Below, piece by piece: positions 9,744 to 18,441 of a stretch of DNA of 64,000 nucleotides. Position 1 is the stretch's first letter. Every line of letters starts with the position of its first letter. The DNA comes from Methylobacter sp. KS41 (lineage in GTDB: Bacteria; Pseudomonadota; Gammaproteobacteria; Methylococcales; Methylomonadaceae). A model generated the notes under the pieces. That model worked only from the letters and a program-made list of their open reading frames with translations. It ran no database searches and was not told the DNA's origin. The position numbers and the translations under genes were made by a program. The stretch lies in the NCBI GenBank assembly GCA_002862125.1, contig PHSP01000001.1:682001-746000 (forward strand), read 5' to 3'.

Positions 9744-10096
9744 AAAAAATTTCCAAAATTGGTTAGGTTTTATTGGTATTCATGAAGAATGCGATAGTGT
9801 TCGATGCTTGGACATAACTGACTTCCATACACGTTCCGTCTGTGGTCACAACAACCGTTGTATCCAGATCTGGAACACTACTCCTTCTTTGTTTCCGGCG
9901 TCAACTATTATCCATGCCAGTTTTAGTAGAAAAATTTGGTTATTATTTTAAGCTTTGAATTTTCCAATAACTTTCTCCTTCTATTTCAATAATGGTTGCA
10001 TGATAGATAATGCAATCACTGGCAGCAAGGTAGGTTTGATCGGATGGTTATTGAGTATTTTGGGCGTTATTTCCTTATGTTTTTGCAAACTGATTA
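9744..10096. other. Non-coding stretch upstream of the RADAR operon
   Basis: There is no convincing gene on either strand. The region should contain the promoter driving rdrD on the minus strand, but no well-matched -35/-10 pair could be chosen with confidence. It is AT-rich in the first 250 bases. Confidence 0.5.
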
Positions 10097-10517
10097 ATGG
10101 CAATGGCATGGATGTTATATCGGTGTAATCGCGTTGTGAGCAGGACATATTTCTTTGCGGCGACTTTGCGGGACCAGTCATCGGATGTTTTGGTTCGGCA
10201 CTTCGGGTTGTCTCTCGAGGCATTTCGTTCGGTGCGGGCGGAATGGCCTTTCAACATTGACTCCCCCATCGTTATCTTGCCGGATCACTTGCATGCCATG
10301 TGGACTCTTCCAGACGGTGATGCGTATTACTCCGGGCGCTGGCTGGCCATCAAATCACGGTTCACCCGCGAGCTTCGCGCCCCCTGGATTCCGTTAACGA
10401 ATAACGATTACGGCGAATACCGGCTATGGTGACGCCGCTTCCGGGAACACACGGAAAGCTCCGTCTATGATTACGAGCAACATGAAGACTACCTTCTACT
10501 TGAACCCTGAAAAACAC
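10097..10517 (+). pseudogene. REP-associated tyrosine transposase (RAYT), decayed
   Basis: The first 111 codons read as the N-terminal two thirds of a Y1/RAYT transposase: NRVVSRTYFFAATLRDQSSD, the HUH motif PDHLHAMWTLPDGDAYYSGR (HLH metal pair), and AIKSRFTRELRA. After GEYRLW a TGA at 10430-10432 breaks the frame. The same frame then continues with RRFREHTE and DYEQHEDYLLLEP, which are degraded forms of the conserved RRFWEHxI ... HVDYIHYNPVKH end, before another stop at about 10515. The gene is therefore inactive through a nonsense change and further decay. RAYT genes normally sit beside REP palindromes. No clear REP array is visible here. Confidence 0.8.
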
Positions 10518-11356
10518 AGTTTAATCACGCTGGCGTGCTGGTCATAGCAGATCAAATGCGCTTACCTGAGTAACTGCTTTCTGGAATCGCAACCACCCAT
10601 AGAAGGAGGTGCTAGACTGGTACCAATAAGAGATTCAGACAAACTTAACCGTCCTGATTCGCCTGGGCCTGGGAATGTAGACCCAACACCGATTGTTCGA
10701 GCAAACTCAAGACTAACAAAGCCAAAAACTCGGATCCCAAAATGCGCCGCTCCTTCGTCACTCTGCTTTTTGGGGCCAGTTATGGTTGGCGTTGAACGGC
10801 AGTTTTCTGACACTCAGCTGTCATTGATCTGATATATTGGCCGACCGGTTTTGGCCGTGAGTCGCCCGTCACACTACATAAAAATCAACGTCAGCTATCG
10901 GGAAACACTTGCGTCAGCAGTTGGGCGACTGCTGCCCTCCACGGCCTTTCGTCATCAGTCATTGCTACGGTCTGCTTTCGTAATTATAGTTTGTGAATAA
11001 TTTGTGTAGCATAGATCACTTACACTTCCCTTTGCAGATAAATCAGCAGATTCTTTAATGGTATCGTACAAACCAATTTCAACACTAATTTCCGGATCTT
11101 AGAATGATTCAAGTGCTCGCTGATTTCATCGTCAAATCCGAATTAAAACCAGCTTATAATTTCTGCTTTCATCGCTAGATTTTGAATACTCTATTTAATA
11201 ACACCCAAGCATGAATTTTACATCAGAGGATATTTTCATAATAGTCTTGATGTTATCGAAAATATTGACGCTAGTTTTGAAATCGATATTTCGTCTGTAA
11301 GCCAATGATATTAAGGGTTACAGGGGCGTGTCAGAACAAACCGTTCTTTTGGATAA
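10518..11356. other. Non-coding stretch
   Basis: About 840 bases without a supportable gene on either strand. Short open frames here have no recognisable family and no ribosome-binding site. A GC-rich stretch at about 10836-10870 (GGCCGACCGGTTTTGGCCG) could be a degenerate REP-like sequence related to the RAYT remnant. Its dyad symmetry is poor, so it is not called. From 10980 on the sequence is AT-rich up to the recombinase module. Confidence 0.45.
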
Positions 11357-11743
11357 TTAACTCCGAATTTTTCCTCTTATCGGCAATACTTTCTCCCCAG
11401 TTAATTTCTCAAGCTTCTTTTTCGTCTCATATAGTTCCGCCAATAAGGATATTTCACGTGCCAGAGCTGCATCTAACTGATCACGCAAGCTTTCCACAGT
11501 TTGTTTTACTTTGCTCAGCCTTTCAGTTTTCTCCTTCATAGGACGTGCCTGTTCAGTTACAGCGGTATTAATAGCAGCAATCAGGTCTCTGTACAAAGCC
11601 CGCGATTTCTTAATGCTTCCTTTATTTCGCCCAGCTTCAAGAGATACAGCATCTTTGGTGATTTTCGTTCCTTTTTCAAGAATTTTAGGGCATCCTTTTT
11701 TTAAGCGTTCCAAGGCTTCGTAATAGTCGTTTAATGGTTCCAT
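11357..11743 (-). CDS. Small coiled-coil protein of the recombinase module (TnpC-like)
   Basis: This 128-aa basic, helical protein has a heptad-like region at about residues 70-115 (EKTERLSKVKQTVESL, then LAREISLLAELYETKKKLEK) and an N-terminal part with a possible HTH (TKDAVSLEAGRNKGSIKKSR). A small helical accessory protein after large tyrosine recombinases recalls TnpC of Tn554 (TnpA-TnpB-TnpC) and the small third protein of other recombinase trios, where it assists or orients integration. It is the last gene of the four-gene operon. ATG 11743 is preferred because GAGG lies nine bases upstream. A GTG at 11758 that overlaps the previous stop is the alternative. Function is inferred from context. 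Confidence 0.6.
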   Translation of the reverse strand: MEPLNDYYEALERLKKGCPKILEKGTKITKDAVSLEAGRNKGSIKKSRALYRDLIAAINTAVTEQARPMKEKTERLSKVKQTVESLRDQLDAALAREISLLAELYETKKKLEKLTGEKVLPIRGKIRS

Positions 11744-11754
11744 TCCTACATACC

Positions 11755-13770
11755 TCACTTAGATGCACTTAATGAGTCTTTTGATATGTTTGCAAGGGTT
11801 CTTTGCAGAACGCCAAGATTGGCCTTCTCATGGCGGTACTCTGGGGATTTCGGATCGATCTGTTTTAACTTCTCAACCAGATTGTTTTGCGCCACAATGA
11901 CCCGCATCAGTTTTGTCTTATTGCCCACCATGTTCTTGCAGTGTGTGGAAAGACACTCAACATGTAGAAAGTCAAGCGGATTCTTGTCGCACTCGCCAAC
12001 TCTTATGCAACCGCCAAGAGGCGTATCATGATAGGCGATAAGCCCATTCTTAAAGTGCCTCAGCGTTACCTCACGATCAAACACCACAATTCCATCGCTG
12101 TTGCGCAGCCGTTGTTCGATCCAGTACGGATGAACCCCAAACAGGGGTTCATCCGTTAATAACACATTCGCTACGTAGCTGAGGAATTGCGAAACAGGCT
12201 GAGTCTCTTGCCACTCTTCGCCAAAATGCTTATCTTTATGATCATCGCTGATAAAGTCTTTGGCAAAAGCTGAACCTCGGCAGTAATATGCCGACATTTC
12301 TTTCGTAATGTGCTGCAACTGCCGCTTGAGTGATGGCAATGAGACTAAGCCGGAGCGTTGTGCATACAGAGCCAAGGAACGGCGTAATTGGTGACTCGTG
12401 AGCGTCCAAGGCTGGTCAATCTGAAAGGCTTTCTCAGTGCGCCACGCGCGATGCGGATCAATCTGCTCCAGTTCAAGCAGATCCAATTCGTTGATGATGG
12501 GTTCCAATCGCGATCGTAGCTTTGGGAAAGCTGATAACTCTAAGCAAGCGGGGATATTCTTCCTCCGCCTAAAGGCAAAAGATGGCGATATAAACAGATG
12601 ATGAGAATTGATACGGGTAAGGCCTTTTTGAGGTGTTTCGCCACGCACGTTGTAGATTGCTTTTGAGATGCGTTGCGCAAGCAAGATGGCTGCCCGCCCA
12701 CTCGCACTGGTCACCCACTGCACACGTTTTATCTTACCGTGTGCATGTTTTGTGATACGGCCCCTAACGATGAAATGGATGCGGGTATCCTCATCGCGCT
12801 TAACCTCATCAAGACAGTGGTGAGGGAGCGCTTGTACCTCATTTAACCGCATGCCGGTAAATGTCTGAATCTGAAGAGAAGCGGTACACATGATTTCGGT
12901 GAGAGCCGTCGATAAACCCAATACGGTTTTCTCGTAGCATCTTGCCGACCAATAGTCTTCCAGATCGTATTTTCGTAGTAAGTCAGGAAATGTTGGAAGC
13001 CTTATTTTATTTTCCATCTTCAGTTGATTTGCAATTCTCTGTTGTCGCTTAGGGTTACGCCCCATCGTCGGGTCGCTTGCGCATTCCTCAAATAACTTGA
13101 GAATGCGGTCCGCGACATAATCAAAGGCATCCAAATCTTGAGCAAGTATCGAAATAAGTGTGGAATAAATACGGATTGGGATAGGTGGGTGCTGCTTACT
13201 ATCGGCCATCCATGAACGACCGAGCTTTTGAAGGCCTCGGACTGCTTCGTTATTCACCACATTGAATCCAACCACATCGGATCCGAGGTTGTTCAACAGG
13301 GTAATCAACCCGGCCAGTCTGTACGCTAAATAAATTCTTTCCCCAAAGCTCTCGATTATAAGAAGTGGATCGGCCAGCAACTTTTGAATCGGTATGGAAC
13401 GTTCTTCACAAAATCGTGCTATTTGATGAAAAGCCTGCAAATATTTCGAAAGCGAGTTATGGCTCAACCCCTGCCCAGGCCGCAGAAAAATCAGAATGAA
13501 CATTAGCCAACGTAGTTCACGCGTCAATTGATCGCGTTGCGGCGTTAGTTCACCTTCAGTCCAGAAGAAAAAATTGATAATCGAAGTACGACCATCAGTG
13601 TGATATGGCGTTCTATCCCAAGACAGTTGTCCGTAGAGCGACAATGCACTGCCATCCTTGTTCCTTGTCACCACAAAATCATCGGATGGAATGAACCCTC
13701 TGCATGTGTCGTACTCGTCTGGCGCAGCGGTGCCTGGCGGCAATTGGATTTTTGCTTGATACCTGGTCAC
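11755..13770 (-). CDS. Large tyrosine recombinase (TnpB-like), second catalytic integrase
   Basis: This protein of about 671 aa has a long N-terminal helical region and a tyrosine recombinase catalytic domain. Visible elements are the first Arg in TFTGMRLNEVQALP, the H-x-x-R set in TSHQLRRSLALYAQRSG, and HITKEMSAYY, which holds a candidate nucleophile Tyr. A C-terminal extension contains Cys/His residues (GGCIRVGECDKNPLDFLHVE, then CLSTHCKNM), a possible zinc site. The GTG at 13770 overlaps the upstream stop by four bases and is preferred. An in-frame TTG at 13812 would overlap by 46 bases. It resembles the larger recombinase of Tn554-type or mobile-trio modules. Activity is plausible but not proven. 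Confidence 0.7.
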   Translation of the reverse strand: MTRYQAKIQLPPGTAAPDEYDTCRGFIPSDDFVVTRNKDGSALSLYGQLSWDRTPYHTDGRTSIINFFFWTEGELTPQRDQLTRELRWLMFILIFLRPGQGLSHNSLSKYLQAFHQIARFCEERSIPIQKLLADPLLIIESFGERIYLAYRLAGLITLLNNLGSDVVGFNVVNNEAVRGLQKLGRSWMADSKQHPPIPIRIYSTLISILAQDLDAFDYVADRILKLFEECASDPTMGRNPKRQQRIANQLKMENKIRLPTFPDLLRKYDLEDYWSARCYEKTVLGLSTALTEIMCTASLQIQTFTGMRLNEVQALPHHCLDEVKRDEDTRIHFIVRGRITKHAHGKIKRVQWVTSASGRAAILLAQRISKAIYNVRGETPQKGLTRINSHHLFISPSFAFRRRKNIPACLELSAFPKLRSRLEPIINELDLLELEQIDPHRAWRTEKAFQIDQPWTLTSHQLRRSLALYAQRSGLVSLPSLKRQLQHITKEMSAYYCRGSAFAKDFISDDHKDKHFGEEWQETQPVSQFLSYVANVLLTDEPLFGVHPYWIEQRLRNSDGIVVFDREVTLRHFKNGLIAYHDTPLGGCIRVGECDKNPLDFLHVECLSTHCKNMVGNKTKLMRVIVAQNNLVEKLKQIDPKSPEYRHEKANLGVLQRTLANISKDSLSASK

Positions 13771-15680
13771 ACCAATTCCAATTCCATTAGCATCTCTAAC
13801 TTTGCCGACCAAAAGGAGTCGAGTTCGCCTTCAATATCAACCTCCTGCTCGATCTTCTCCACCATCTTTTCATCATAGCGCCTTATCTCATTCAAGATAA
13901 AGTCGATCCGCTGCAGAACACCGCTGAATAGTCTACCAAACTGCTCTGGACTACTCGCCAGGTTCGAATTCGCCTGCACACAATATCGCGCACTTAAGAG
14001 CTTGCGTACATCGGACTCATCCGCATGGACGCGGTATTTGTCGCAGAAGAGGCAGCCCTCCGAGCCCTTGCAATCAGGTATGACCGGTAATTGATCCGCA
14101 ATAGCTTGCGGGTGTTTTGGGGATAAGCAAATTCCTAAAGATCGATGCTCACCGCCAGCGATTGTTTGATCTTTCATGAGCACTACATTTTCAACCTGGC
14201 GTAAGTAGCTGCTAATCTCAATTTGTGCGGTAACTTCTGATCCGTTACTGTATTTTTTCAAAGCGGCTGGCAAGGTGTGTTGCATGGCACGGGCTGCTGT
14301 AGCCGGATCGTAATTACGTATGGCATAGTCTTGCTTGGCCGCACGCCATTGCATAGGAACCACCTTGGGCAAAGTTGGCGTCAAGCGCGTAAGTGTAAGG
14401 TACAATCCATAAAAAACTTTTTCTGTAAGCGGCACTGGACCGGTTGTTAACCCACCACGACCGGGGCCATACCCAAAAAATAGATATTTAAAGTCTTTCC
14501 CATTGAGAAGGTATTTTCTCAACTCAAGATAGCGTCGTAAGTACGGCATGTATTCAACGCCGATTTCAAAATGCACGATAAGGTTGTTGGCCCGATATTT
14601 TATAGTGCGGTAGTTTTGCCTTTCCACCGATGGATTTCGAACTGACTCCTCCATTTCTTCGCTCCACAAAGTCCCGATAACCTGTGAAGAATTATTGCCT
14701 GTACTTGCAACGAACAACATTAAGAAAGCTTTAACTGCTAACATGGCTCGCATAATTCGATCGTAACTCAAGAAATCTTGATTGGATCGTACGATATATT
14801 GCTGCGCCATTTTGACAAGGCTATTATTATAAGTTGGATAAAGACCTTGTCCGTAAAGATATTCTATCTCTTCTGCTATGCGTACCCGCCCACTACGATA
14901 GTCATAGGCCCGGTAGTTTTCATTGTCTTTACAGTCCGGTGATTCGCACCAATGAACTACTGGAAATACCCATAACCGGTTATCCGGCCAGTTCAGGTAT
15001 CCCGGCACGATAAGCGGAAACGGATATAGTTTTTGATCAACAACAAGCTCGCTAAAACCGACCAAGAGACATTTGCACCACGCCAGTACTTTTTCTTGCG
15101 ATGCGTCATCCGGGACAGATGTGGGTTCAGCGAGGCGGAAGCTCTGCATTAATAGATTAGCGCCACGATCCAAATTTTCCACATTCAGAAAATCCTGTAG
15201 ACAGTCTAGAGTTGCGTCTTGGTAGCGGGTTGCAGTGTTGTTGCCGATTTGGTTTTGGGAGACTAATTGTCGTAAATACTCAACATAACCCCCAAATGCG
15301 GCACGGGTACCTTCTTCGTTGGCAAGGACAGTGCTGTGCTTACTTGAGTCACACCAAGCCATAAACCGCACAAAGTCACGATATTTCCCGTAAAGGGTTC
15401 TAGGCGTTAATCCACTATGGGCAAATCTCTCAGTTACGTGGGTAATCAATGCTCGAATTTCTTGGGCGCGTGCTTTACTGAATGAAGATAAATCGACTCT
15501 GCGTGCTTGCCGTATGCCTCTGTCTTTGTCACTCCGACGGAGGTAACAGAGCGATCCAAAATCGGTAGAACACCCTTTACAGAAGATCAAAACCATTCTT
15601 TCAGGATACTTTAACGAAATGTCCTTAGACAGCGGCAGTTGGTGGAACTCTTCCTCTTTCCGGCCGGTAAATTCAACCAT
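13767..15680 (-). CDS. Recombinase-like protein with degenerate catalytic residues
   Basis: This 637-aa protein lies between two catalytic tyrosine recombinases and has the same broad layout. Where the first catalytic Arg is expected the sequence reads MLFVASTGNNSSQVIGTLW, with Asn in place of Arg. The region expected to hold HxxR reads MQWRAAKQDYAIRNYDPATA, with no clear His. The segment ARAMQHTLPAALKKYSNGSE resembles the final helix around the nucleophile. The C-terminus has Cys residues (CKGSEGCLFCDKYRV), a possible zinc site. I infer a structural subunit that lost catalysis. The ATG at 15680 overlaps the previous stop by 8 bases. An upstream in-frame codon at 15746 is less likely. Confidence 0.6.
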   Translation of the reverse strand: MVEFTGRKEEEFHQLPLSKDISLKYPERMVLIFCKGCSTDFGSLCYLRRSDKDRGIRQARRVDLSSFSKARAQEIRALITHVTERFAHSGLTPRTLYGKYRDFVRFMAWCDSSKHSTVLANEEGTRAAFGGYVEYLRQLVSQNQIGNNTATRYQDATLDCLQDFLNVENLDRGANLLMQSFRLAEPTSVPDDASQEKVLAWCKCLLVGFSELVVDQKLYPFPLIVPGYLNWPDNRLWVFPVVHWCESPDCKDNENYRAYDYRSGRVRIAEEIEYLYGQGLYPTYNNSLVKMAQQYIVRSNQDFLSYDRIMRAMLAVKAFLMLFVASTGNNSSQVIGTLWSEEMEESVRNPSVERQNYRTIKYRANNLIVHFEIGVEYMPYLRRYLELRKYLLNGKDFKYLFFGYGPGRGGLTTGPVPLTEKVFYGLYLTLTRLTPTLPKVVPMQWRAAKQDYAIRNYDPATAARAMQHTLPAALKKYSNGSEVTAQIEISSYLRQVENVVLMKDQTIAGGEHRSLGICLSPKHPQAIADQLPVIPDCKGSEGCLFCDKYRVHADESDVRKLLSARYCVQANSNLASSPEQFGRLFSGVLQRIDFILNEIRRYDEKMVEKIEQEVDIEGELDSFWSAKLEMLMELELV

Positions 15681-17133
15681 CCGTCCGCTCCATTGCCTGC
15701 TTTGCCATTTGCTCCAGCTTCGCCTCCCACCCATCTTGTACTGCATGTACTAGATTCAAACGGCTGCGATAGGTTACATATCGCTCCGTAGTAGTTAAGG
15801 AAGCATGACCCATTCTCGTTTGCACAAAAGCCATGACCTCCTTGAGCGTAGTTTTTTTCTCTTCAATGAGCCTAAGCCTATCGTCGACAAGGTTCATTCC
15901 GAAAGTCGCTCGGATATCATGGAATCGATAATGAAAGCGAGGGTCGTATTTATTCTTAATGAAGGGAATGATGTAGTCTTTTATATACTGGCGTACGCCT
16001 TGCCCAACCTTACTGTGGCGGAGCATATTGGATGTATTTAGTGACGGGCTCTGTTTGGCGGCATAAAACGGGGCACCGCGGATGCTCAAAAACAAATATT
16101 GATTCTCGGAATCTCCACCATCAGCCCTTAAACGTCGCGTTCTAGCACGGTCACTCTTGGCATAAGTATGAAGCATTTCATAGAACCAGATAGGGATATG
16201 CAAAACCATTTTTTTATCGTATTTGGTGTCAATTCCAGTCCCTGGACCAATTGGATAGCGAAGGAATCCTTGTAGACTAGCGCCGTTTTCTTTCAGGACG
16301 TCACGTATTCGGAATGTCAAAATGGTCTGGATGCGCGCTCCGGTGACGAACCCAAATAAGTGTATTAATATCATTTCCGTGTTGCCTAGCGATATCAAAG
16401 CATCCATTAACCACTCCTGTTCGTTTTGAGGCAATGGCCGCAATTTTCCGCCATCATCGATGCACTCATCGTAAGGGTCATCCTGAATTGCTACTCGTAT
16501 GGATACGTCTGTCGTTGTAATCTTCTTGACTGCGCTTTCGCCATAATGGCCTTTGAATTCCACATATCGTTCCCCACTTTTCCAAGGTGGGTACTGTGGA
16601 GCAAGTACGCCTTCCTCGATAAGCCATTTATAAAAGCGGATGACTGCAGACATCCGGCGCTTCGCCGTGCTCGGAGAAATTTCCTGGCTATGTATCAAAT
16701 GTTTCAAGTGGCCGTTGAATCGATATGTGGGTCGGCCAAGTTTTTGAGAAGGGAAAGTAAGCCAATCAATGCTGTACTCTTCAATGAACCGCAAATACGC
16801 CGTCAAATCCTCCGCAATGCTGGCGAAACTTGACATATTGGGCTGCACTTTCCCCTCTAAGGTCGACAGAATCCATATATTGGCTTCCGGCCACGGTGCA
16901 CCATCGCGACTTAGAATAACGGGGTATAAGCTGAATTGCGAATATTCCTGCTTTGGCTTGCCGCTTCTCCAGTTGCTGTCACTGGCAATCAGCTTAGGCT
17001 GGACATAATAGGTAGCATTTTGAGTATGATCTTGAGATACAACTTCAACTCGAATCCCTGCTTTGTCTCCTTCCTCTGCCAACTCTGTTAAGAGTAATTG
17101 AGGTAATATCAATTTACGTGCGAGCTTAGTCAC
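15673..17133 (-). CDS. Tyrosine recombinase, first gene of the recombinase operon
   Basis: This protein of about 486 aa has an N-terminal SAM-like DNA-binding part and a C-terminal catalytic domain. The catalytic elements read FVTGARIQTILTF (first Arg), HDIRATFGMNLVD (H-x-x-R), RMGHASLTTTERYVTYR (GH and nucleophile Tyr). These are complete, so it is probably an active integrase. It starts the operon that continues with the degenerate recombinase, the second integrase and the small coiled-coil protein. Two starts are possible: GTG at 17133, overlapping by four bases the stop of a 46-codon ORF, or TTG at 17166. GTG is preferred because every other junction in this operon is also a short overlap. 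Confidence 0.75.
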   Translation of the reverse strand: MTKLARKLILPQLLLTELAEEGDKAGIRVEVVSQDHTQNATYYVQPKLIASDSNWRSGKPKQEYSQFSLYPVILSRDGAPWPEANIWILSTLEGKVQPNMSSFASIAEDLTAYLRFIEEYSIDWLTFPSQKLGRPTYRFNGHLKHLIHSQEISPSTAKRRMSAVIRFYKWLIEEGVLAPQYPPWKSGERYVEFKGHYGESAVKKITTTDVSIRVAIQDDPYDECIDDGGKLRPLPQNEQEWLMDALISLGNTEMILIHLFGFVTGARIQTILTFRIRDVLKENGASLQGFLRYPIGPGTGIDTKYDKKMVLHIPIWFYEMLHTYAKSDRARTRRLRADGGDSENQYLFLSIRGAPFYAAKQSPSLNTSNMLRHSKVGQGVRQYIKDYIIPFIKNKYDPRFHYRFHDIRATFGMNLVDDRLRLIEEKKTTLKEVMAFVQTRMGHASLTTTERYVTYRSRLNLVHAVQDGWEAKLEQMAKQAMERTDG

Positions 17134-17270
17134 TTGAAAATCTCGGCACAACTCGCATCGAGACAAGGCGTCTCTGTCTGCACAATGCCGGATTCCGGAT
17201 GGTGCTGTACGTAATCGATAACACTATCATTATGAATGAACTGCCAAAAGCAAATAGCTGATTTACCCAT
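17130..17270 (-). CDS. Possible 46-aa protein preceding the integrase
   Basis: The ATG at 17270 has AGAGGT six bases upstream and opens a 46-codon frame (MGKSAICFWQFIHNDSVIDY ... CLDASCAEIFK). Its TGA overlaps the proposed GTG start of the integrase. The product has no recognised family. It could be a coupled leader or a small accessory protein of the recombination module, or chance. Confidence 0.3.
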   Translation of the reverse strand: MGKSAICFWQFIHNDSVIDYVQHHPESGIVQTETPCLDASCAEIFK

Positions 17271-17454
17271 TTTTTTACCTCTGAACATGAACATTGAAGT
17301 TAAGTAACCAAAGATTACTAGAGTTCGTACCTTGTTGTGAATTGATTAAAAAGATAGAGTAGCCAGGATCAATCTTGTAGTAGGTGACAATGCACTCGAA
17401 AAGGAACACTTCACGCTTGATTCATCTGCCGCTTTTTCAATAGCACCAGTTCAA

Positions 17455-17473
17455 AGTGCTTTTTAAAAGCACT
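17455..17473. repeat. Perfect 9-bp inverted repeat, AGTGCTTTTTAAAAGCACT
   Basis: Two 9-base arms are separated by a single T, in the gap between the recombinase operon and the truncated nuclease gene. The arm-loop geometry is too tight for a standard terminator stem, so a protein-binding site such as a recombinase or regulator site is equally possible. Confidence 0.4.
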
Positions 17474-17566
17474 ACTAAGTTTTCATAGAAAACAAAAAAA
17501 ACACCAACCTAATCAATTTAATCTCCAATTGGTGTCCATTTTACTGAACTTGATAATCTACGCTAG

Positions 17567-17680
17567 TTATAAATTACTTGTGAGTACGTCGTGAACGCCG
17601 ACAACACGGCCATCGATGCGTTCAGCGGAAATTGCACTGCAACTTAGTATGAGAAATAATACGATCGATCTGAAAATCAT
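17567..17680 (-). pseudogene. Truncated thermonuclease-like (SNase) gene start
   Basis: Directly after the stop of the DUF2786-type gene an ATG at 17680 opens a 37-codon frame. It encodes a clear signal peptide (hydrophobic run about residues 6-13, then SCSAISA) and the first strand of a staphylococcal-nuclease-like domain, ERIDGRVVGVHD. In that family this strand is normally followed by GDT. Here the sequence switches to VLTSNL and stops. The gene was therefore cut after codon 31, at about 17585-17590, close to the start of the recombinase module. This makes the break a candidate integration or deletion junction. Confidence 0.5.
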
Positions 17681-18391
17681 TTATTCGGTCTCCATTTTTT
17701 GTTCAAGATGCTTTCCAGCTATAGTCTGCACCGGGCGATGAATTGATATGTTTTTTGCAGCGTCAAAACCTGCTTGTGCCGCTTTCACATCACTTTCCTT
17801 CTCAATGTTTGGCCGTTTACGTCTATCCGGCTCAAGAATATCACCCCATCGCCGCTCCTTATAAGCCTCGATAGCCACCTTTTCTTCCTCAGTCCCTGCA
17901 AAATCTTGAACTTGTTGGCCTATTCGCTCGACCCAGGCCGCGCAAAACAGATCGCCCATCCTGATTTTGTTGGTTCGTTTGTACCGGCCAAGTGTTTCCA
18001 GATACTTCTTTCGATCTTTGATTATCTGCCGCCGCAGAACATCGAACGTGTACGACGCCAATTCTGGTTTTATGCCAACGCCAAAAAAAGTCATAAAGCT
18101 ATTTCGAGCTTCATCCCCGCTTTTTGTGGTTGCTACGAAATCACAAGCAAACGCTCTGGCAATCACTAATCCGAGCCGCATCATGTAAATGGGCGGCCTA
18201 CTGGCACCGATTTTAACGATATTTTCCTGCACTTTCGATGCCGAGACATCATCACTGTTCAGGTTGTGTTTCCGCATCAACGCTTCAGCCTGCCGTCTGG
18301 CCGCCTCCGCTTCGGCTAGGTTGTCGGATGTCGCCAAGGCCAAACATTTGGCAATCTTATTGGCTACTTTTTTGAGGGTTTGGTCGGTCAT
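17681..18391 (-). CDS. DUF2786-type protein
   Basis: This 236-aa protein begins with KKVANKIAKCLALATSDNLA, then EAEAARRQAEALMRKHNL, the conserved amphipathic segment of DUF2786 proteins, which are common on plasmids, phages and genomic islands. The middle part (residues about 60-165) carries FFGVGIKPELASYTFDVLRR and RMGDLFCAAWVERIGQQV, also usual in this family. Biochemical function is unknown. It is the last intact gene of the minus-strand run ThiF, HExxH protein, DUF2786. No signal peptide is seen. The ribosome-binding site is weak. Confidence 0.75.
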   Translation of the reverse strand: MTDQTLKKVANKIAKCLALATSDNLAEAEAARRQAEALMRKHNLNSDDVSASKVQENIVKIGASRPPIYMMRLGLVIARAFACDFVATTKSGDEARNSFMTFFGVGIKPELASYTFDVLRRQIIKDRKKYLETLGRYKRTNKIRMGDLFCAAWVERIGQQVQDFAGTEEEKVAIEAYKERRWGDILEPDRRKRPNIEKESDVKAAQAGFDAAKNISIHRPVQTIAGKHLEQKMETE

Positions 18392-18441
18392 GATTGGTTT
18401 TGGTGAAAATCCGCTTTATGGATGAATTGTTTGGTGCCTGG

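Noticed and set aside
10836-10870. REP palindrome beside the RAYT remnant
   Set aside because: Symmetry is poor and no second copy was found nearby.
11357-17133. Naming the recombinase genes as a gamma-mobile-trio (GmtY/GmtZ/GmtX) or RIT element
   Set aside because: The module has four genes with a degenerate middle member, and sizes alone cannot separate these families.
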